Origin: Ectothiorhodospiraceae bacterium
GTDB taxonomy: Bacteria > Pseudomonadota > Gammaproteobacteria > Nitrococcales > Aquisalimonadaceae
Direction of reading: 5' to 3'
Length of the DNA: 51,645 nucleotides
NCBI GenBank assembly: GCA_020831885.1
Contig: JAFIFU010000021.1
Location: 1-51,645, forward strand
In this document: one piece after another, positions 43,180-51,549 of the stretch
Layout of the letters: every line of letters begins with the position of its first letter
Position numbering within the stretch: position 1 is the stretch's first letter
The notes under the pieces: model-generated
What the model saw: the letters and a program-made list of their open reading frames with translations, nothing else
What the model was told of the DNA's origin: nothing
The model's database searches: none
Made by a program: the position numbers and the translations under genes

Positions 43180-44190
43180 ATGCGCGTCTGGGAAGTGCAG
43201 AATGACTGGGGGATCGACAACTTGCGGCTGGCTGAGCGGCCGGAGCCCGAGGCCGGTCCGGGACAGATCGTGATCGCCATGAAGGCGGCCTCGCTCAACT
43301 ACCGGGATCTGATGACCGTGTTGGGAAAGGGCGCCTTCCGTGAGCTGCCGGCCATTCCCTTCTCCGACGGTGCCGGTGAGATCATCTCGGTGGGCGCCGG
43401 CGTGACCCGGGTGAAACCCGGTGACCGCGTCTGTCCCATGTTCTTCCAGTCCTGGATCGATGGCGGCCCTTCGGCCGAGAAGCGAAGCCGGTCCCTGGGT
43501 GGCCCGCTCCCCGGCGTTCTGCAGGAACGCATGCTGCTGGACGCCGAGGGGGTGTCTCCCGTGCCGGAGCACCTGTCCTGGGAAGAGGCGGCCACGCTGC
43601 CCTGTGCCGCCTTGACGGCGTGGCGGGCGCTGATTGTGGAAGGCAAGATGCAGGCGGGCGACACCGTGTTGGTGCTTGGCACCGGCGGTGTGTCCACGTT
43701 CGCCCTGCAGTTCGCGAAGATGCACGGGGCGACGGTGATCGTGACATCCAGCAGCGATGAAAAACTGGAGCAGGCCCGGGCCATGGGAGCCGACCATCTG
43801 ATCAACTACCGGCGCACCCCGGAATGGGCGAAGGAGGCAAACGCGCTGACCGAGGGGCAGGGCGTGGATCACGTGCTGGAGGTGGGTGGTGCCGGCACCA
43901 TCAACCAGTCGCTGGAAGCGGCCCGGGTCGGCGGCCGGGTGATGGTCATCGGCGTGCTCTCCGGCTTCTCCACCGAGATTGCCATGCGTTCCATCTACAT
44001 GAAGAATCTGCGGGTGATCGGCCTGTCCGTGGGCAGCCGCGAGCACTTCGAGACCATGAGCGCCGCCATTGCGCGCCATTCCATGCGGCCGGTCATCGAT
44101 ACCGTGCTGCCATTCGATGCCGTGCCGGAGGGTCTGCGGCGGATGCAGTCGGGTGTGCACCGCGGAAAGATCTGTTTTCGCTACGACTGA
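43180..44190 (+). CDS. Zinc-independent alcohol dehydrogenase/quinone oxidoreductase (MDR)
   Basis: 336 residues. GroES-like N-terminal domain (LNYRDLMTVLGKG, PFSDGAGEIISVGAGVTRVK) and Rossmann domain with VLVLGTGGVSTFALQFAKMHG followed by SSDEKLEQARAMGADHLINY. The Zn ligands of classic ADHs are missing, placing it among NAD(P)H-dependent enone or quinone reductases. Preceded by GGGGGAGA. Single gene ending in a hairpin. Confidence 0.9.
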   Translation: MRVWEVQNDWGIDNLRLAERPEPEAGPGQIVIAMKAASLNYRDLMTVLGKGAFRELPAIPFSDGAGEIISVGAGVTRVKPGDRVCPMFFQSWIDGGPSAEKRSRSLGGPLPGVLQERMLLDAEGVSPVPEHLSWEEAATLPCAALTAWRALIVEGKMQAGDTVLVLGTGGVSTFALQFAKMHGATVIVTSSSDEKLEQARAMGADHLINYRRTPEWAKEANALTEGQGVDHVLEVGGAGTINQSLEAARVGGRVMVIGVLSGFSTEIAMRSIYMKNLRVIGLSVGSREHFETMSAAIARHSMRPVIDTVLPFDAVPEGLRRMQSGVHRGKICFRYD

Positions 44191-44196
44191 GCCGGC

Positions 44197-44213
44197 GCCC
44201 GGTCATGCCGGGC
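44197..44213 (+). terminator. GC hairpin after dehydrogenase gene
   Basis: GCCCGG-TCATG-CCGGGC begins 6 bases after the TGA at 44190. It is a compact 6-bp stem with 5-base loop, placed as a terminator would be, but no T-run follows. Confidence 0.4.
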
Positions 44214-44327
44214 CCGGGTACTTGCGACGACACTAGCCTGTAAGCGGTTGGGTTTCAGGCTGCCTTCCCGGGCGGCGGATCTGCGATAATCCGCCTTGGT
44301 GACACGAGTGCGACGCAGGACACTGGA

Positions 44328-44984
44328 ATGGACGCGTCATCGCAGTACCGGGCTTTGGTGGAGACCGCCCGCGAGATCAACCGCCGGGGGCTCAATCAGG
44401 GGCGCTCGGGCAATCTCAGTGCACGCCACGGCGACGGCATGCTGATCAGCGCTTCAGGCTCACAGTTCGACACGATCGACGCCGCCGATTTCGTGGAGAC
44501 CGACTTCGACGGTAATGGACGCGGAGCGCGCCGGCCCTCCAGCGAATGGGCCTTCCATGCGGCCATTTACCGGCAGCGCCCGGATGCGGCCTCCGTGGTG
44601 CATGTGCACTCGCCCTGGGCCACCACCCTGGCATGCCTGCGCCGGCCCATACCGCCATTCCACTATATGGTGGCAGTTGCCGGCGGCCGCGATATACCGT
44701 GCGCGCCGTATGCCACCTTCGGCACGGATGCGCTGGCGGAGCACGTGGCGGAAGCCTTGCGTAACCGCAACGCATGCCTGTTGGCCAATCACGGCCAGGT
44801 GGCCCTGGCGGACACCGTTTCCGGCGCCCTGGAACTGGCCATGGAAGTGGAACTGCTGGCGCGCTGCTACGGTCAGGCGCTGAGCCTCGGGGAACCGGCG
44901 CTGCTCACTGATCAGGAGATGGACGAGGCGCTGCAGCGCTTCCGGGGTTACTGGCGCAATGCGCGCGATCATGGGGCGCTTTGA
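44328..44984 (+). CDS. Class II aldolase/adducin family protein
   Basis: 218 residues, the length of L-fuculose-phosphate aldolase. NQGRSGNLSARHGDGMLIS forms the phosphate-binding loop, E73 (SSEWAFH) the general acid, and H92, H94 (VVHVHSPWAT) and H155 (LLANHGQVAL) the zinc ligands. Members act as sugar-phosphate aldolases, epimerases or MtnB-type dehydratases. With no pathway neighbours, the substrate is open. Confidence 0.9.
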   Translation: MDASSQYRALVETAREINRRGLNQGRSGNLSARHGDGMLISASGSQFDTIDAADFVETDFDGNGRGARRPSSEWAFHAAIYRQRPDAASVVHVHSPWATTLACLRRPIPPFHYMVAVAGGRDIPCAPYATFGTDALAEHVAEALRNRNACLLANHGQVALADTVSGALELAMEVELLARCYGQALSLGEPALLTDQEMDEALQRFRGYWRNARDHGAL

Positions 44985-45039
44985 CGAACACAGGCCGCTC
45001 AAGCACTTGCGGACGTCGAAGCCGGATGCCTGATGACCG

Positions 45040-45960
45040 TCAACGCTCCGGAGCTTCCGCGCTCCGGGGCAGGCACTTCGGCAGGCTTTCGCGCAGGGCG
45101 CGAGGCGCGATACCCAGTTCGGCGAAGGTTCCCACCGCTTTACCGACGCAGTTGTCCTGCTGCATCAGGATTACCTGGTCGCGGGTCAGCGGCGGGTTCG
45201 GAAGAACCGAGGCAAGCAGCGCCACCAGGTGCCACAGCGGGTAGGGAACCGGCAGCAGCGGACGGCTGCGTTCCAGATGCTTCAGCACCAGGTTGAGGAT
45301 GTCGCGGTAACGGATAATGTCCGGCCCGCCCAGCTCGTAAATCCGTCCGTGGGGTGGATTGCCGCCCAGCAGGCGGACCACGGCCCGCGCCACATCCGCC
45401 ACATGAACCGGTTGCAGGCGGGCTTCGCCGCGGCCGAATAGCGGGATCACCGGCAGGCGGGTGAGTCCGGCCAAGGTGCTCAGAAACGCGCCCCCGGGGC
45501 CGAACAGCACGCTGGGGCGCAGGATGACCGCCTTGGGGAACGCCGCGATGACCTCCGCTTCCCCCCTGGCCCTGGCCCGTACATAGGCCGAGGGGGAGCG
45601 GGAATCGCTGCCGATGCCGGACACATGAATCAGCCGTTGGATGCCGGCCGCCATGGCCAGACGGGCGAGCCGGCCGGCCCCCGCCACGTGAATCCCGTCG
45701 AAGCGGGCCTGGCGGCCTTGCACATACAGACTCACAGCGTTCACGACACTGCCGGCACCATCAAGGGCATCGGCCACGCTGGCCTCGTCACGGATGTCGG
45801 CGCTGACCAGTGAAAGCGGGTCACCCGCCTCGGCCCACGCCGGCAGGGTCGGTTGGCGGGCGGCGATACGCACCGCGTGGCCGGCATTCACCAGCTCGTG
45901 TACGACGGCACGACCGAGAAAGCCGGTGCCGCCAAACACCGTGACCAGGTCGTTGGGCAT
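45040..45960 (-). CDS. NDUFA9-like NAD(P)H-binding protein (atypical SDR)
   Basis: 306 residues. TVFGGTGFLGRAVVHELVNAG is the Rossmann nucleotide motif (GGTGFLG); IQRLIHVSGIGSD, the Y of SAYVRARARGEAEV and ILRPSVLFGPGG follow the complex I NDUFA9-subunit-like group of extended SDRs. In bacteria these act as redox or ubiquinone-biosynthesis accessory proteins. ATG at 45960 with GAGAGG upstream is preferred to a start 48 bases earlier. Confidence 0.88.
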   Translation of the reverse strand: MPNDLVTVFGGTGFLGRAVVHELVNAGHAVRIAARQPTLPAWAEAGDPLSLVSADIRDEASVADALDGAGSVVNAVSLYVQGRQARFDGIHVAGAGRLARLAMAAGIQRLIHVSGIGSDSRSPSAYVRARARGEAEVIAAFPKAVILRPSVLFGPGGAFLSTLAGLTRLPVIPLFGRGEARLQPVHVADVARAVVRLLGGNPPHGRIYELGGPDIIRYRDILNLVLKHLERSRPLLPVPYPLWHLVALLASVLPNPPLTRDQVILMQQDNCVGKAVGTFAELGIAPRALRESLPKCLPRSAEAPER

Positions 45961-46181
45961 TGACTTGCCTCTCCCCGTGGGCCGGGGGGCGCAGAATCCG
46001 GGCGACACCCCTCATCAGGTCATGATAGCCGCCCACCAGTGGCAGACCCGCATCTCACCGCCATTCCGCCCACGGGAAGCCGGTGGGTTGCTGCTCGGTC
46101 CGCCGGCTGCCCCTGAAGTCGTCACGCCACCAACCCGTGTGTGCTGGCACCGGCCAGCGAACCCGTCCGCCTCTGATACAC

Positions 46182-46278
46182 TTAGGGAAGCGCCGATCTA
46201 TTCCAAAGGTCCTCTGGCTTTGCAGCGTGTTCGAAGGGCTCCGCAGAGCACCATGGGAATAGATCAGCGCTTCCCTGG
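46182..46278. repeat. MITE-like repeat copy D (internally deleted)
   Basis: 97 bp. TTAG-GGAAGCGCCGATCTATTCC at the left and GGAATAGATCAGCGCTTCC at the right are inverted repeats; TCTGGCTTTGCAGCGTGTTC and GCAGAGCACCATGGGAATAG match other copies, while the centre is mostly deleted. It ends about 20 bases before the ribosome site of the CBS-domain gene, so it probably lies in that gene's leader. Confidence 0.85.
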
Positions 46279-46310
46279 AGATGGGGTACGCCCAAAGAGG
46301 AGGTATGGCA

Positions 46311-46727
46311 ATGAAAGTTGGCGAAGCCATGCATCGCGGAGTTGAATGGTGCGCCCCGGACACCCCGATTATCGAAATCGCCAAGCTGTTTCGTGAGAAG
46401 GACATCGGGGCGATTCCCATTGGCGAGAACGACCGGCTGATCGGCATGCTGACCGACCGCGACATCGTCTGCCGCGGCATTCACGAAGGCAGGGATCTCG
46501 CGTCGATGACGGCTGCAGACTGCATGACCGAAGGCGTCGTGTTCTGCTGGGAGGATGACGATATGGAGGACGCCGTGCACCTCATGGAAGAGCGACAGGT
46601 GCGGCGCCTGCCGGTCATCAACCGTGACAAGCGCATGGTCGGCATGCTGTCCATGGGCGACCTCTCGCATGTTGTCCCCCGTGAGCTGTGCGGGGAATTC
46701 ATGCAGGCGGTCTCTGCTCATCACTAG
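46311..46727 (+). CDS. Tandem CBS-domain protein
   Basis: 138 residues made of two CBS domains (about 1-60 and 68-128): MKVGEAMHRGVEWCAPDTPI with GMLTDRDIVCRG ending the first, and MTEGVVFCWEDDDMEDAVHL with RRLPVINRDKRMVGMLSMGD in the second. Such stand-alone pairs bind adenine nucleotides and act as energy or ionic-strength sensors. AGGAGGT lies 6 bases before the ATG at 46311; an ATG at 46305 is too near. The leader carries repeat copy D. Confidence 0.9.
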   Translation: MKVGEAMHRGVEWCAPDTPIIEIAKLFREKDIGAIPIGENDRLIGMLTDRDIVCRGIHEGRDLASMTAADCMTEGVVFCWEDDDMEDAVHLMEERQVRRLPVINRDKRMVGMLSMGDLSHVVPRELCGEFMQAVSAHH

Positions 46728-46734
46728 CCGTTGA

Positions 46735-46769
46735 GACTGCGGCGGGCGCGCCGCGTGCCCGTCGCAGTC
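46735..46769 (+). terminator. Strong hairpin after CBS gene
   Basis: 13-base arms 46735-46747 and 46757-46769 (GACTGCGGCGGGC against GCCCGTCGCAGTC; one G-U pair) with a 9-base loop start 8 bases past the stop. No T-run follows, so it may be a Rho-helper or mRNA-stabilising stem rather than a classical terminator. Confidence 0.55.
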
Positions 46770-47136
46770 CGTTGCCGTCCCTTCCGCAACGCGTCGATCG
46801 GCCGGCCGGTGACCGCCTTATGCAACCAGGCACACGGCCTGTGCAGGCCGCAAGCAGGGTTGCATGTCCTTCGGATCATGCGAGGCGGACAGACCTGCGC
46901 CACCAGGTTCCCCTGTTCGTGTCGGTGATCAAAGCCAGTAGACAGTTGAAATCGCAACCTGGCTACCGAAGCCGGGTCAAGGCACAGCAGGCGTGACACG
47001 CCGTGACCACATCAGCCGGCCGGGAGACAGGGGACATCGGCGCGGGTTGTGGAGTTGCCGTGACGCCGTCCGTCCCCGATCCGGGCAAGGATGCTTGAAG
47101 CCAGTCCGTCATACCTGCAGGACAAACCGGCAGGCG
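46770..47136. other. Gene-free leader region upstream of betaine genes
   Basis: I see no convincing gene. Short open frames on both strands lack ribosome sites and family features. The stretch should contain the promoter for the betaine-synthesis pair, but no clear -35/-10 pair stands out. Confidence 0.4.
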
Positions 47137-47171
47137 TTGCGCCTTGTGATTTTCCGAAACGGCGCAAGGAG
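47137..47171 (+). promoter_or_regulatory. Hairpin abutting the ribosome site of the first betaine gene
   Basis: TTGCGCC (47137-47143) pairs with GGCGCAA (47161-47167) across a 17-base loop. The last two paired bases are the first two of the ribosome site AAGGAG (47166-47171), which precedes the ATG at 47180 by 8 bases. Folding could partly hide the site. Confidence 0.4.
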
Positions 47172-47179
47172 ATAACAGC

Positions 47180-47989
47180 ATGCCATCAACTGCTAACACC
47201 CAGCACTTCGGACCCAGGCCGGTGGAATGCCGAGACACGGATCACTACCGAGAAGAGTACATTGAGTCCTTCGTCGACAAGTGGGACGAGCTCATCGACT
47301 GGGAAAGTCGTGCGGAAAGCGAAGGCGATTTCTTCATCCAGGCGCTCAATGAGCGTGGCGCAAGGCGCGTACTGGACGTGGCTACCGGGACAGGGTTCCA
47401 CTCAGTCCGCCTGATCGAGGCCGGTTTCGATGTCGTGAGCGCCGATGGCAGTGCGGCGATGCTCGCCAAGGCATTCCAGAACGGTCGCAGGCTGGGTCAC
47501 ATCCTGCGTACGGTCCAGTCCGACTGGCGTTGGCTCAACCGCGACGTCCATGGCCGCTATGACGCCGTCATCTGCCTGGGCAACTCGTTCACCCACCTGT
47601 TCAAGGAACATGACCGGCGCAAAGCGCTTGCCGAATTCTATTCCGCACTCAACCACGATGGTGTGCTCATCCTCGATCAACGCAACTACGACGCCATTCT
47701 CGATCACGGGTATTCCAGCAAGCGCACCTACTATTACTGCGGCAACGACGTTTCCGTTTACCCCGAGCACGTCGATCCGGGATTGGCCCGCTTCCGCTAC
47801 GCATTCCCCGACTCCTCTGTCTACCACCTCAACATGTATCCACTACGCAAGGCGTACGTGCGGCGGCTGATGCGGGAAGTGGGTTTCCAGGACATCCAGA
47901 CCTTCGGGGACTTCAAGGAAACCTACCGCGATGACGAGCCGGATTTCTTCGTCCACCTGGCCGACAAGACGTACATGCCACCGAGGTGA
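47180..47989 (+). CDS. gsmt: Glycine/sarcosine N-methyltransferase (GSMT)
   Basis: 269 residues. Methylates glycine to sarcosine and then dimethylglycine with S-adenosylmethionine, first steps of glycine betaine synthesis in halophiles. SAM motif I is VLDVATGTGFHSVRL (64-78), followed by VVSADGSAAML and CLGNSFTHLF; NYDAILDHGYSSKRTYYYCG and the C-terminal YRDDEPDFFVHLADKTY are characteristic of the Halorhodospira/Ectothiorhodospira enzymes. Three bases separate it from the SDMT gene, so one operon. Confers osmoprotection by betaine accumulation in the cytoplasm. Confidence 0.94.
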   Translation: MPSTANTQHFGPRPVECRDTDHYREEYIESFVDKWDELIDWESRAESEGDFFIQALNERGARRVLDVATGTGFHSVRLIEAGFDVVSADGSAAMLAKAFQNGRRLGHILRTVQSDWRWLNRDVHGRYDAVICLGNSFTHLFKEHDRRKALAEFYSALNHDGVLILDQRNYDAILDHGYSSKRTYYYCGNDVSVYPEHVDPGLARFRYAFPDSSVYHLNMYPLRKAYVRRLMREVGFQDIQTFGDFKETYRDDEPDFFVHLADKTYMPPR

Positions 47990-47992
47990 GTC

Positions 47993-48832
47993 ATGACACA
48001 GACCCGCTACAGCAGAGCCGTGAACACGGCGCGCGACTACTACAACAGCGATGATGCAGACCGGTTCTATCTCCAGGTCTGGGGCGGCGAAGACATTCAT
48101 ATCGGACTCTACGAATCGGACGAGGAGCCGATCTTCGACGCCAGCCGGCGCACCGTCGCCCACATGGCGGATCTGCTGGGCGAACTCGCCCCGCGCCAGC
48201 GTGTGCTGGATCTGGGAGCCGGCTACGGCGGCGCCGCGCGTTACCTGGCCGGCACATTCGGATGCTCTTTGGTGGCGCTGAACCTGTCGGAGGTGGAAAA
48301 CGCACGGAACCGCGAGATCAATCGCGCCCAGCAACTCGATCACCTGATCGATGTTGTCGACGGCAGCTTCGAGGACGTGCCGTTTGAAGACGGATACTTC
48401 GACGTGGTCTGGTCGCAGGATGCCTTTCTGCACAGCGGTGATCGTGCGCAGGTAATCCGCGAAGCAGCCAGGGTCATGAAGCCGGGCGGCACATTCATCT
48501 TCACCGACCCGATGCAGACCGACGACTGCCCGGAAGGTGTGTTGCAGCCGATACTCGACCGAATCCATCTGGAGACGCTGGGTTCACCGTACTTCTACCG
48601 TGGGGAATGTGCTCAGGCCGGCCTGCTGGAAATCGGCTTTGAGGACCATACCCCGCAACTTGCGCACCACTACGGACGGGTACTTCGTGAAACCGAACGA
48701 CTGCAACCGCAGCTGGAGGACAGCATCTCCCGGGACTACATCGAGCGCATGAAACGAGGCCTGCAGCACTGGGTTGACGGCGGTCAAGGTGGATACCTGT
48801 GCTGGGGGATCTTCCGGTTCCGGAAGGCCTGA
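47993..48832 (+). CDS. sdmt: Sarcosine/dimethylglycine N-methyltransferase (SDMT)
   Basis: 279 residues. Completes the pathway from sarcosine or dimethylglycine to glycine betaine. SAM motif I VLDLGAGYGGAARYLA (71-86), acidic ribose-binding region and the SQDAFLHSGDRAQVIREAAR segment are typical; IFTDPMQTDDCPEGVL and HHYGRVLRET match the SDMT group. GAGGTGAG precedes the ATG. In some halophiles the two enzymes are fused or joined by SAM synthetase; here they are separate and no SAM synthetase follows. Confidence 0.94.
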   Translation: MTQTRYSRAVNTARDYYNSDDADRFYLQVWGGEDIHIGLYESDEEPIFDASRRTVAHMADLLGELAPRQRVLDLGAGYGGAARYLAGTFGCSLVALNLSEVENARNREINRAQQLDHLIDVVDGSFEDVPFEDGYFDVVWSQDAFLHSGDRAQVIREAARVMKPGGTFIFTDPMQTDDCPEGVLQPILDRIHLETLGSPYFYRGECAQAGLLEIGFEDHTPQLAHHYGRVLRETERLQPQLEDSISRDYIERMKRGLQHWVDGGQGGYLCWGIFRFRKA

Positions 48833-49144
48833 ACCTGTCGCTTCAGCGCCTGGTTGGGTGTTGCCCGCCGGGTCACGGCCCTCATCCGTTCAGCCTCTGT
48901 GCAGGGGCTTCCGGCCAACGCTCCGGCACCATGAAATGACCGGCTCGTGGATTCGCGTTAGCCAGTTCCCGCGCCGTCGCCACCGGCTTGATGACAACGC
49001 CCGCAGCCGGACCACCCGCCAGTCGCAGCGGCGACATGGCCTGACGACAGCGATCGGGAGATGATGACGGCACCGCCTTTTCCGGAAGGCGGGCGGACCG
49101 GGGCGCCGGGGGCCGGACGCGGCCATCAAACGCGTTGCCGGGAT
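48833..49144. other. 312-base gene-free stretch
   Basis: No confident gene. A minus-strand open frame (from about 49157 to 48882) contains a plausible-looking segment SPLRLAGGPAAGVVIKPVAT followed by ELANANPRAGHFMVPERW, which may be debris of a lost gene, but start, ribosome site and family are lacking. Confidence 0.35.
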
Positions 49145-49166
49145 CCGGTCCGGACAACGAGACCGG
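49145..49166 (-). terminator. Possible hairpin after HNH gene
   Basis: CCGGTC (49145-49150) pairs with GACCGG (49161-49166) over a 10-base loop, immediately beyond the minus-strand stop at 49171. No U-run in that direction. Confidence 0.3.
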
Positions 49167-49170
49167 GGAG

Positions 49171-49536
49171 CTACTTTTTTTCCTTCAACAGAGACTTGAG
49201 ATCGGCGAAGGGCGAATGCTTCGCCGTCGTGCTGGCAGCGCTCGCGGACCCCTTCCCGGCGAGCGCCTCAATCTGGCGTTGGTGTTCATTGTCGTGGCAA
49301 TAGATGCACAGCAATTCCCAGTTGCTGCCGTCCGGAGGGTTGTTGTCATGATTGTGGTCGCGGTGATGTACCGTCAACTCGTGCAGGTTGGCGCGGGAGA
49401 ACTCACGGGCGCACCGGCCGCAGATCCACGGGTACATCTTCAGCGCGCGCTCGCGGTAACCCTGCTCACGGGTTTCCGCCGCGCGACGGGCCTCGGCGGT
49501 GATCCGGTCAAGCCTGACAGTGTCTATCCTCTTCAT
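49171..49536 (-). CDS. yajD: YajD-type HNH nuclease
   Basis: 121 residues, close to E. coli YajD (about 115) in layout. GYRERALKMYPWICGRCARE gives the first CxxC (C39, C42), LTVHHRDHNHDNNP the HH core (57-58), SNWELLCIYCHDNEH the Asn and second CxxC (C77, C80) with the terminal His. The C-terminus FADLKSLLKEKK matches the YajD ending. Function of YajD is unsettled. Start at 49536 (MKRIDTVRLD) is chosen; an ATG 18 bases upstream is possible. Confidence 0.9.
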   Translation of the reverse strand: MKRIDTVRLDRITAEARRAAETREQGYRERALKMYPWICGRCAREFSRANLHELTVHHRDHNHDNNPPDGSNWELLCIYCHDNEHQRQIEALAGKGSASAASTTAKHSPFADLKSLLKEKK

Positions 49537-49771
49537 GACTGGCTGTCCACGCATTCAGCCCGTCAATTTTCGATCAATGCACCGGCCTCGGCAAGTCGGC
49601 GGCGCGCTACCATGGTTGACTTGCGGGCTGCCGGTCGGCTCGACTGACATCCCTCGCGTTACGGCATCGAGCTCAACGTGATTCCCCGGGCCGGCGTATC
49701 CGTAGTTCCATGGGTGAGCGCCAGACAGACTTCCCGCCCGGCCCCGCACGCATAAGGCGAAGAGACAAGCA

Positions 49772-50371
49772 ATGCGACCAGGACGGTTGATGACCGAGCA
49801 TCCGCTGATTGCAGCGGTGATTCTCCAGGGGATGGTCATCCCGCTGGCGCTGGGGCTTGCGCTCATCGTTGGGGTCACACCCTGGGCCGATTTTCACCTG
49901 ACGGCGGAAGCCCTGCTCATTGCCGTGCTGGCGACCGCACCGCTGGTGATCGGATTCCGGGCCACCGCCAATGCCCGGTCGCCATGGTTCCGGGACCTGG
50001 ATGAGCTGATACGGCCAACGCTCACAACGCTGTTCCGCGATCGGAGCGAAGGCGCCGTCGTGCTGGTCTGCCTGCTCGCCGGCCTTGGCGAAGAACTGCT
50101 CTTCCGCGGCTTTCTGCAGGCTTGGCTGTCGGAACTGCTCAGCCCCTGGATGGGTGTGGCACTCGCCGCCGTAGCCTTTGGCCTGCTGCACTTCCTGTCG
50201 TTCACGTACTTGGTGATCGCGACCGCACTCGGCCTGTACCTGGGTGTGTTGTACGAACTTACCGGCAACCTGCTCATCGTCTGCCTGGTCCACGCGCTTT
50301 ACGACTGGGCCGCCATCCGCTACCTCCTCGACAATGGTGAGCTGTCCGGCCGGGTCGGGCCGGATCGGTAG
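49772..50371 (+). CDS. CPBP-family intramembrane metalloprotease
   Basis: 199 residues, about six membrane helices. The three CPBP (Abi/Rce1-like) motifs are intact: GEELLFRGFLQ (E107, E108, R112), FGLLHFLSF (H140) and VCLVHALYDWA (H174, D178). The family cleaves prenylated or other membrane peptides, and some members give bacteriocin self-immunity; no bacteriocin gene is nearby. Start may also be at 49790 (MTEHP). Confidence 0.9.
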   Translation: MRPGRLMTEHPLIAAVILQGMVIPLALGLALIVGVTPWADFHLTAEALLIAVLATAPLVIGFRATANARSPWFRDLDELIRPTLTTLFRDRSEGAVVLVCLLAGLGEELLFRGFLQAWLSELLSPWMGVALAAVAFGLLHFLSFTYLVIATALGLYLGVLYELTGNLLIVCLVHALYDWAAIRYLLDNGELSGRVGPDR

Positions 50372-50491
50372 TCAGTACGTTCCCGATAACCCATGCGCGT
50401 ACAGCCCCATGTCGACCGCCCGCTGCCTACTCCATGAGGATCTGATCCGGCATCAATCCGTGATGCGGCAACGGATGGCGGTCCGCAGTGC

Positions 50492-50749
50492 TCAGGCCGG
50501 CACGCAGGCGCCGTCGGCACTGTCGTGCGCGGCAACCCAGGCATCGCGATGACCCTCTGCCAGTCGGGACGGATGCACCATCGGGAATTCGCAGGATGGG
50601 TTCCAGCTTTCCTCCCAGGTGACCCGGCGGTTCAGTCGATGGATTTGTCCCGGACAGAGCGCGGTGGCCAGCTCGCGTTCCGCCAGTGCTTCCCTAGCGG
50701 CGTGGTTATTCAGCATGACGTTGCCGGCTGCTGGTGGGAAGCCACTCAT
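50492..50749 (-). CDS. Hypothetical protein coupled to upstream membrane-protein gene
   Basis: 85 residues opening with MSGFPPAAGNVMLNNHAARE. Its ATG overlaps the TGA of the upstream membrane-protein gene as ATGA, the main evidence that it is real. No motif or membrane helix; the C-terminal half is acidic and aromatic (RVTWEESWNPSCEFP). No ribosome site apart from coupling. Bases 50684-50697 (CAGTGCTTCCCTAG) resemble the terminal repeat of the MITE-like family and could be a remnant. Between 50372 and 50491 nothing is seen. Confidence 0.4.
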   Translation of the reverse strand: MSGFPPAAGNVMLNNHAAREALAERELATALCPGQIHRLNRRVTWEESWNPSCEFPMVHPSRLAEGHRDAWVAAHDSADGACVPA

Positions 50750-51549
50750 GCCGGTTGTGGGTCCGCATCACCATGGGGTGTCACGCTGGCCGGTTCGGAA
50801 TACCCGTCGCGCTTCAGAGCGTTGGTGATGGAGACAATCTCCCGCAGGCTGACACTGGCGCCGAGGCGGCCAATCTGTTCGTAGTAGGCGGCGTTGGCGG
50901 GGAACTGCTGCGCTTTCTGGTATTGGCGCAGGTGGGCGCAGACATCCTTGAGGTGGGTGTGCAGGCGCATCAGGGAGGACACCAGTTCCGGGTCCATGTA
51001 TTCGGAGTATTTCATGTTGAGGATATCCCAGAGGTCCTCGGCCTTCTCATTCAGATAGGCATAGGTGTTGTCGCTGAACAGGCTGGCCTCCGCCAGTCGG
51101 GGGATCAGGTGCTCAGTGTCATCCGTTTCCACGGCATGTAGCAGTTTCGCGCGTTGGGCCCGGATTGCGGCGAGTTGCTGCGGCCGGGACATGCTGGCGG
51201 GAATATCCGCTTCGAAGCCGAAGGCGCGCACCGAGAGGCCGTCCCGCAGCCGGTTGACGTTGCGGGCGATGAGGTAATCCATGTGTTCGCGCACCACTTT
51301 CCAGCGCTTGGTCTTGGAGCGCACCAACAGTGTGTCGATGATGAACAGCGTGAACGCAGCACCCAGCAGCTCGGTGAACAGCCCCAGGGTCAAATCCGGA
51401 TGAATGGCCTGGAAGATCCACAACAGGGCCATGGTGACGCCGATCGCCGCGTACACCGTAAAGGGCATCTCGGAGCGGTCGAACAGGCGCAAGCCCTGTT
51501 TCTTGCGGGTTTGTCCCTCGGCTGTCTGGGTGGGCGTGTTCGCGGTCAT
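50746..51549 (-). CDS. Two-helix membrane protein with cytoplasmic helical domain, function unknown
   Basis: 267 residues. A polar N-terminus is followed by helices at about 32-50 (VYAAIGVTMALLWIFQAI) and 56-76 (LGLFTELLGAAFTLFIIDTL). The remaining 190 residues are soluble and mainly helical, with TKRWKVVREHMDYLIARNVN next to the membrane and several Leu/His/Glu-rich helices. GGAGGA lies 8 bases before the ATG at 51549. I do not recognise the family; a signalling or scaffolding protein is possible. A small frame is coupled downstream. 51550-51645 holds the leader and no gene. Confidence 0.75.
   Translation of the reverse strand: MTANTPTQTAEGQTRKKQGLRLFDRSEMPFTVYAAIGVTMALLWIFQAIHPDLTLGLFTELLGAAFTLFIIDTLLVRSKTKRWKVVREHMDYLIARNVNRLRDGLSVRAFGFEADIPASMSRPQQLAAIRAQRAKLLHAVETDDTEHLIPRLAEASLFSDNTYAYLNEKAEDLWDILNMKYSEYMDPELVSSLMRLHTHLKDVCAHLRQYQKAQQFPANAAYYEQIGRLGASVSLREIVSITNALKRDGYSEPASVTPHGDADPQPA

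Noticed and set aside
46724-46999. Minus-strand 91-codon open frame after the CBS gene
   Set aside because: It overlaps the terminator-like hairpin, has no ribosome site and its sequence is Arg/Cys-rich without any recognisable domain.
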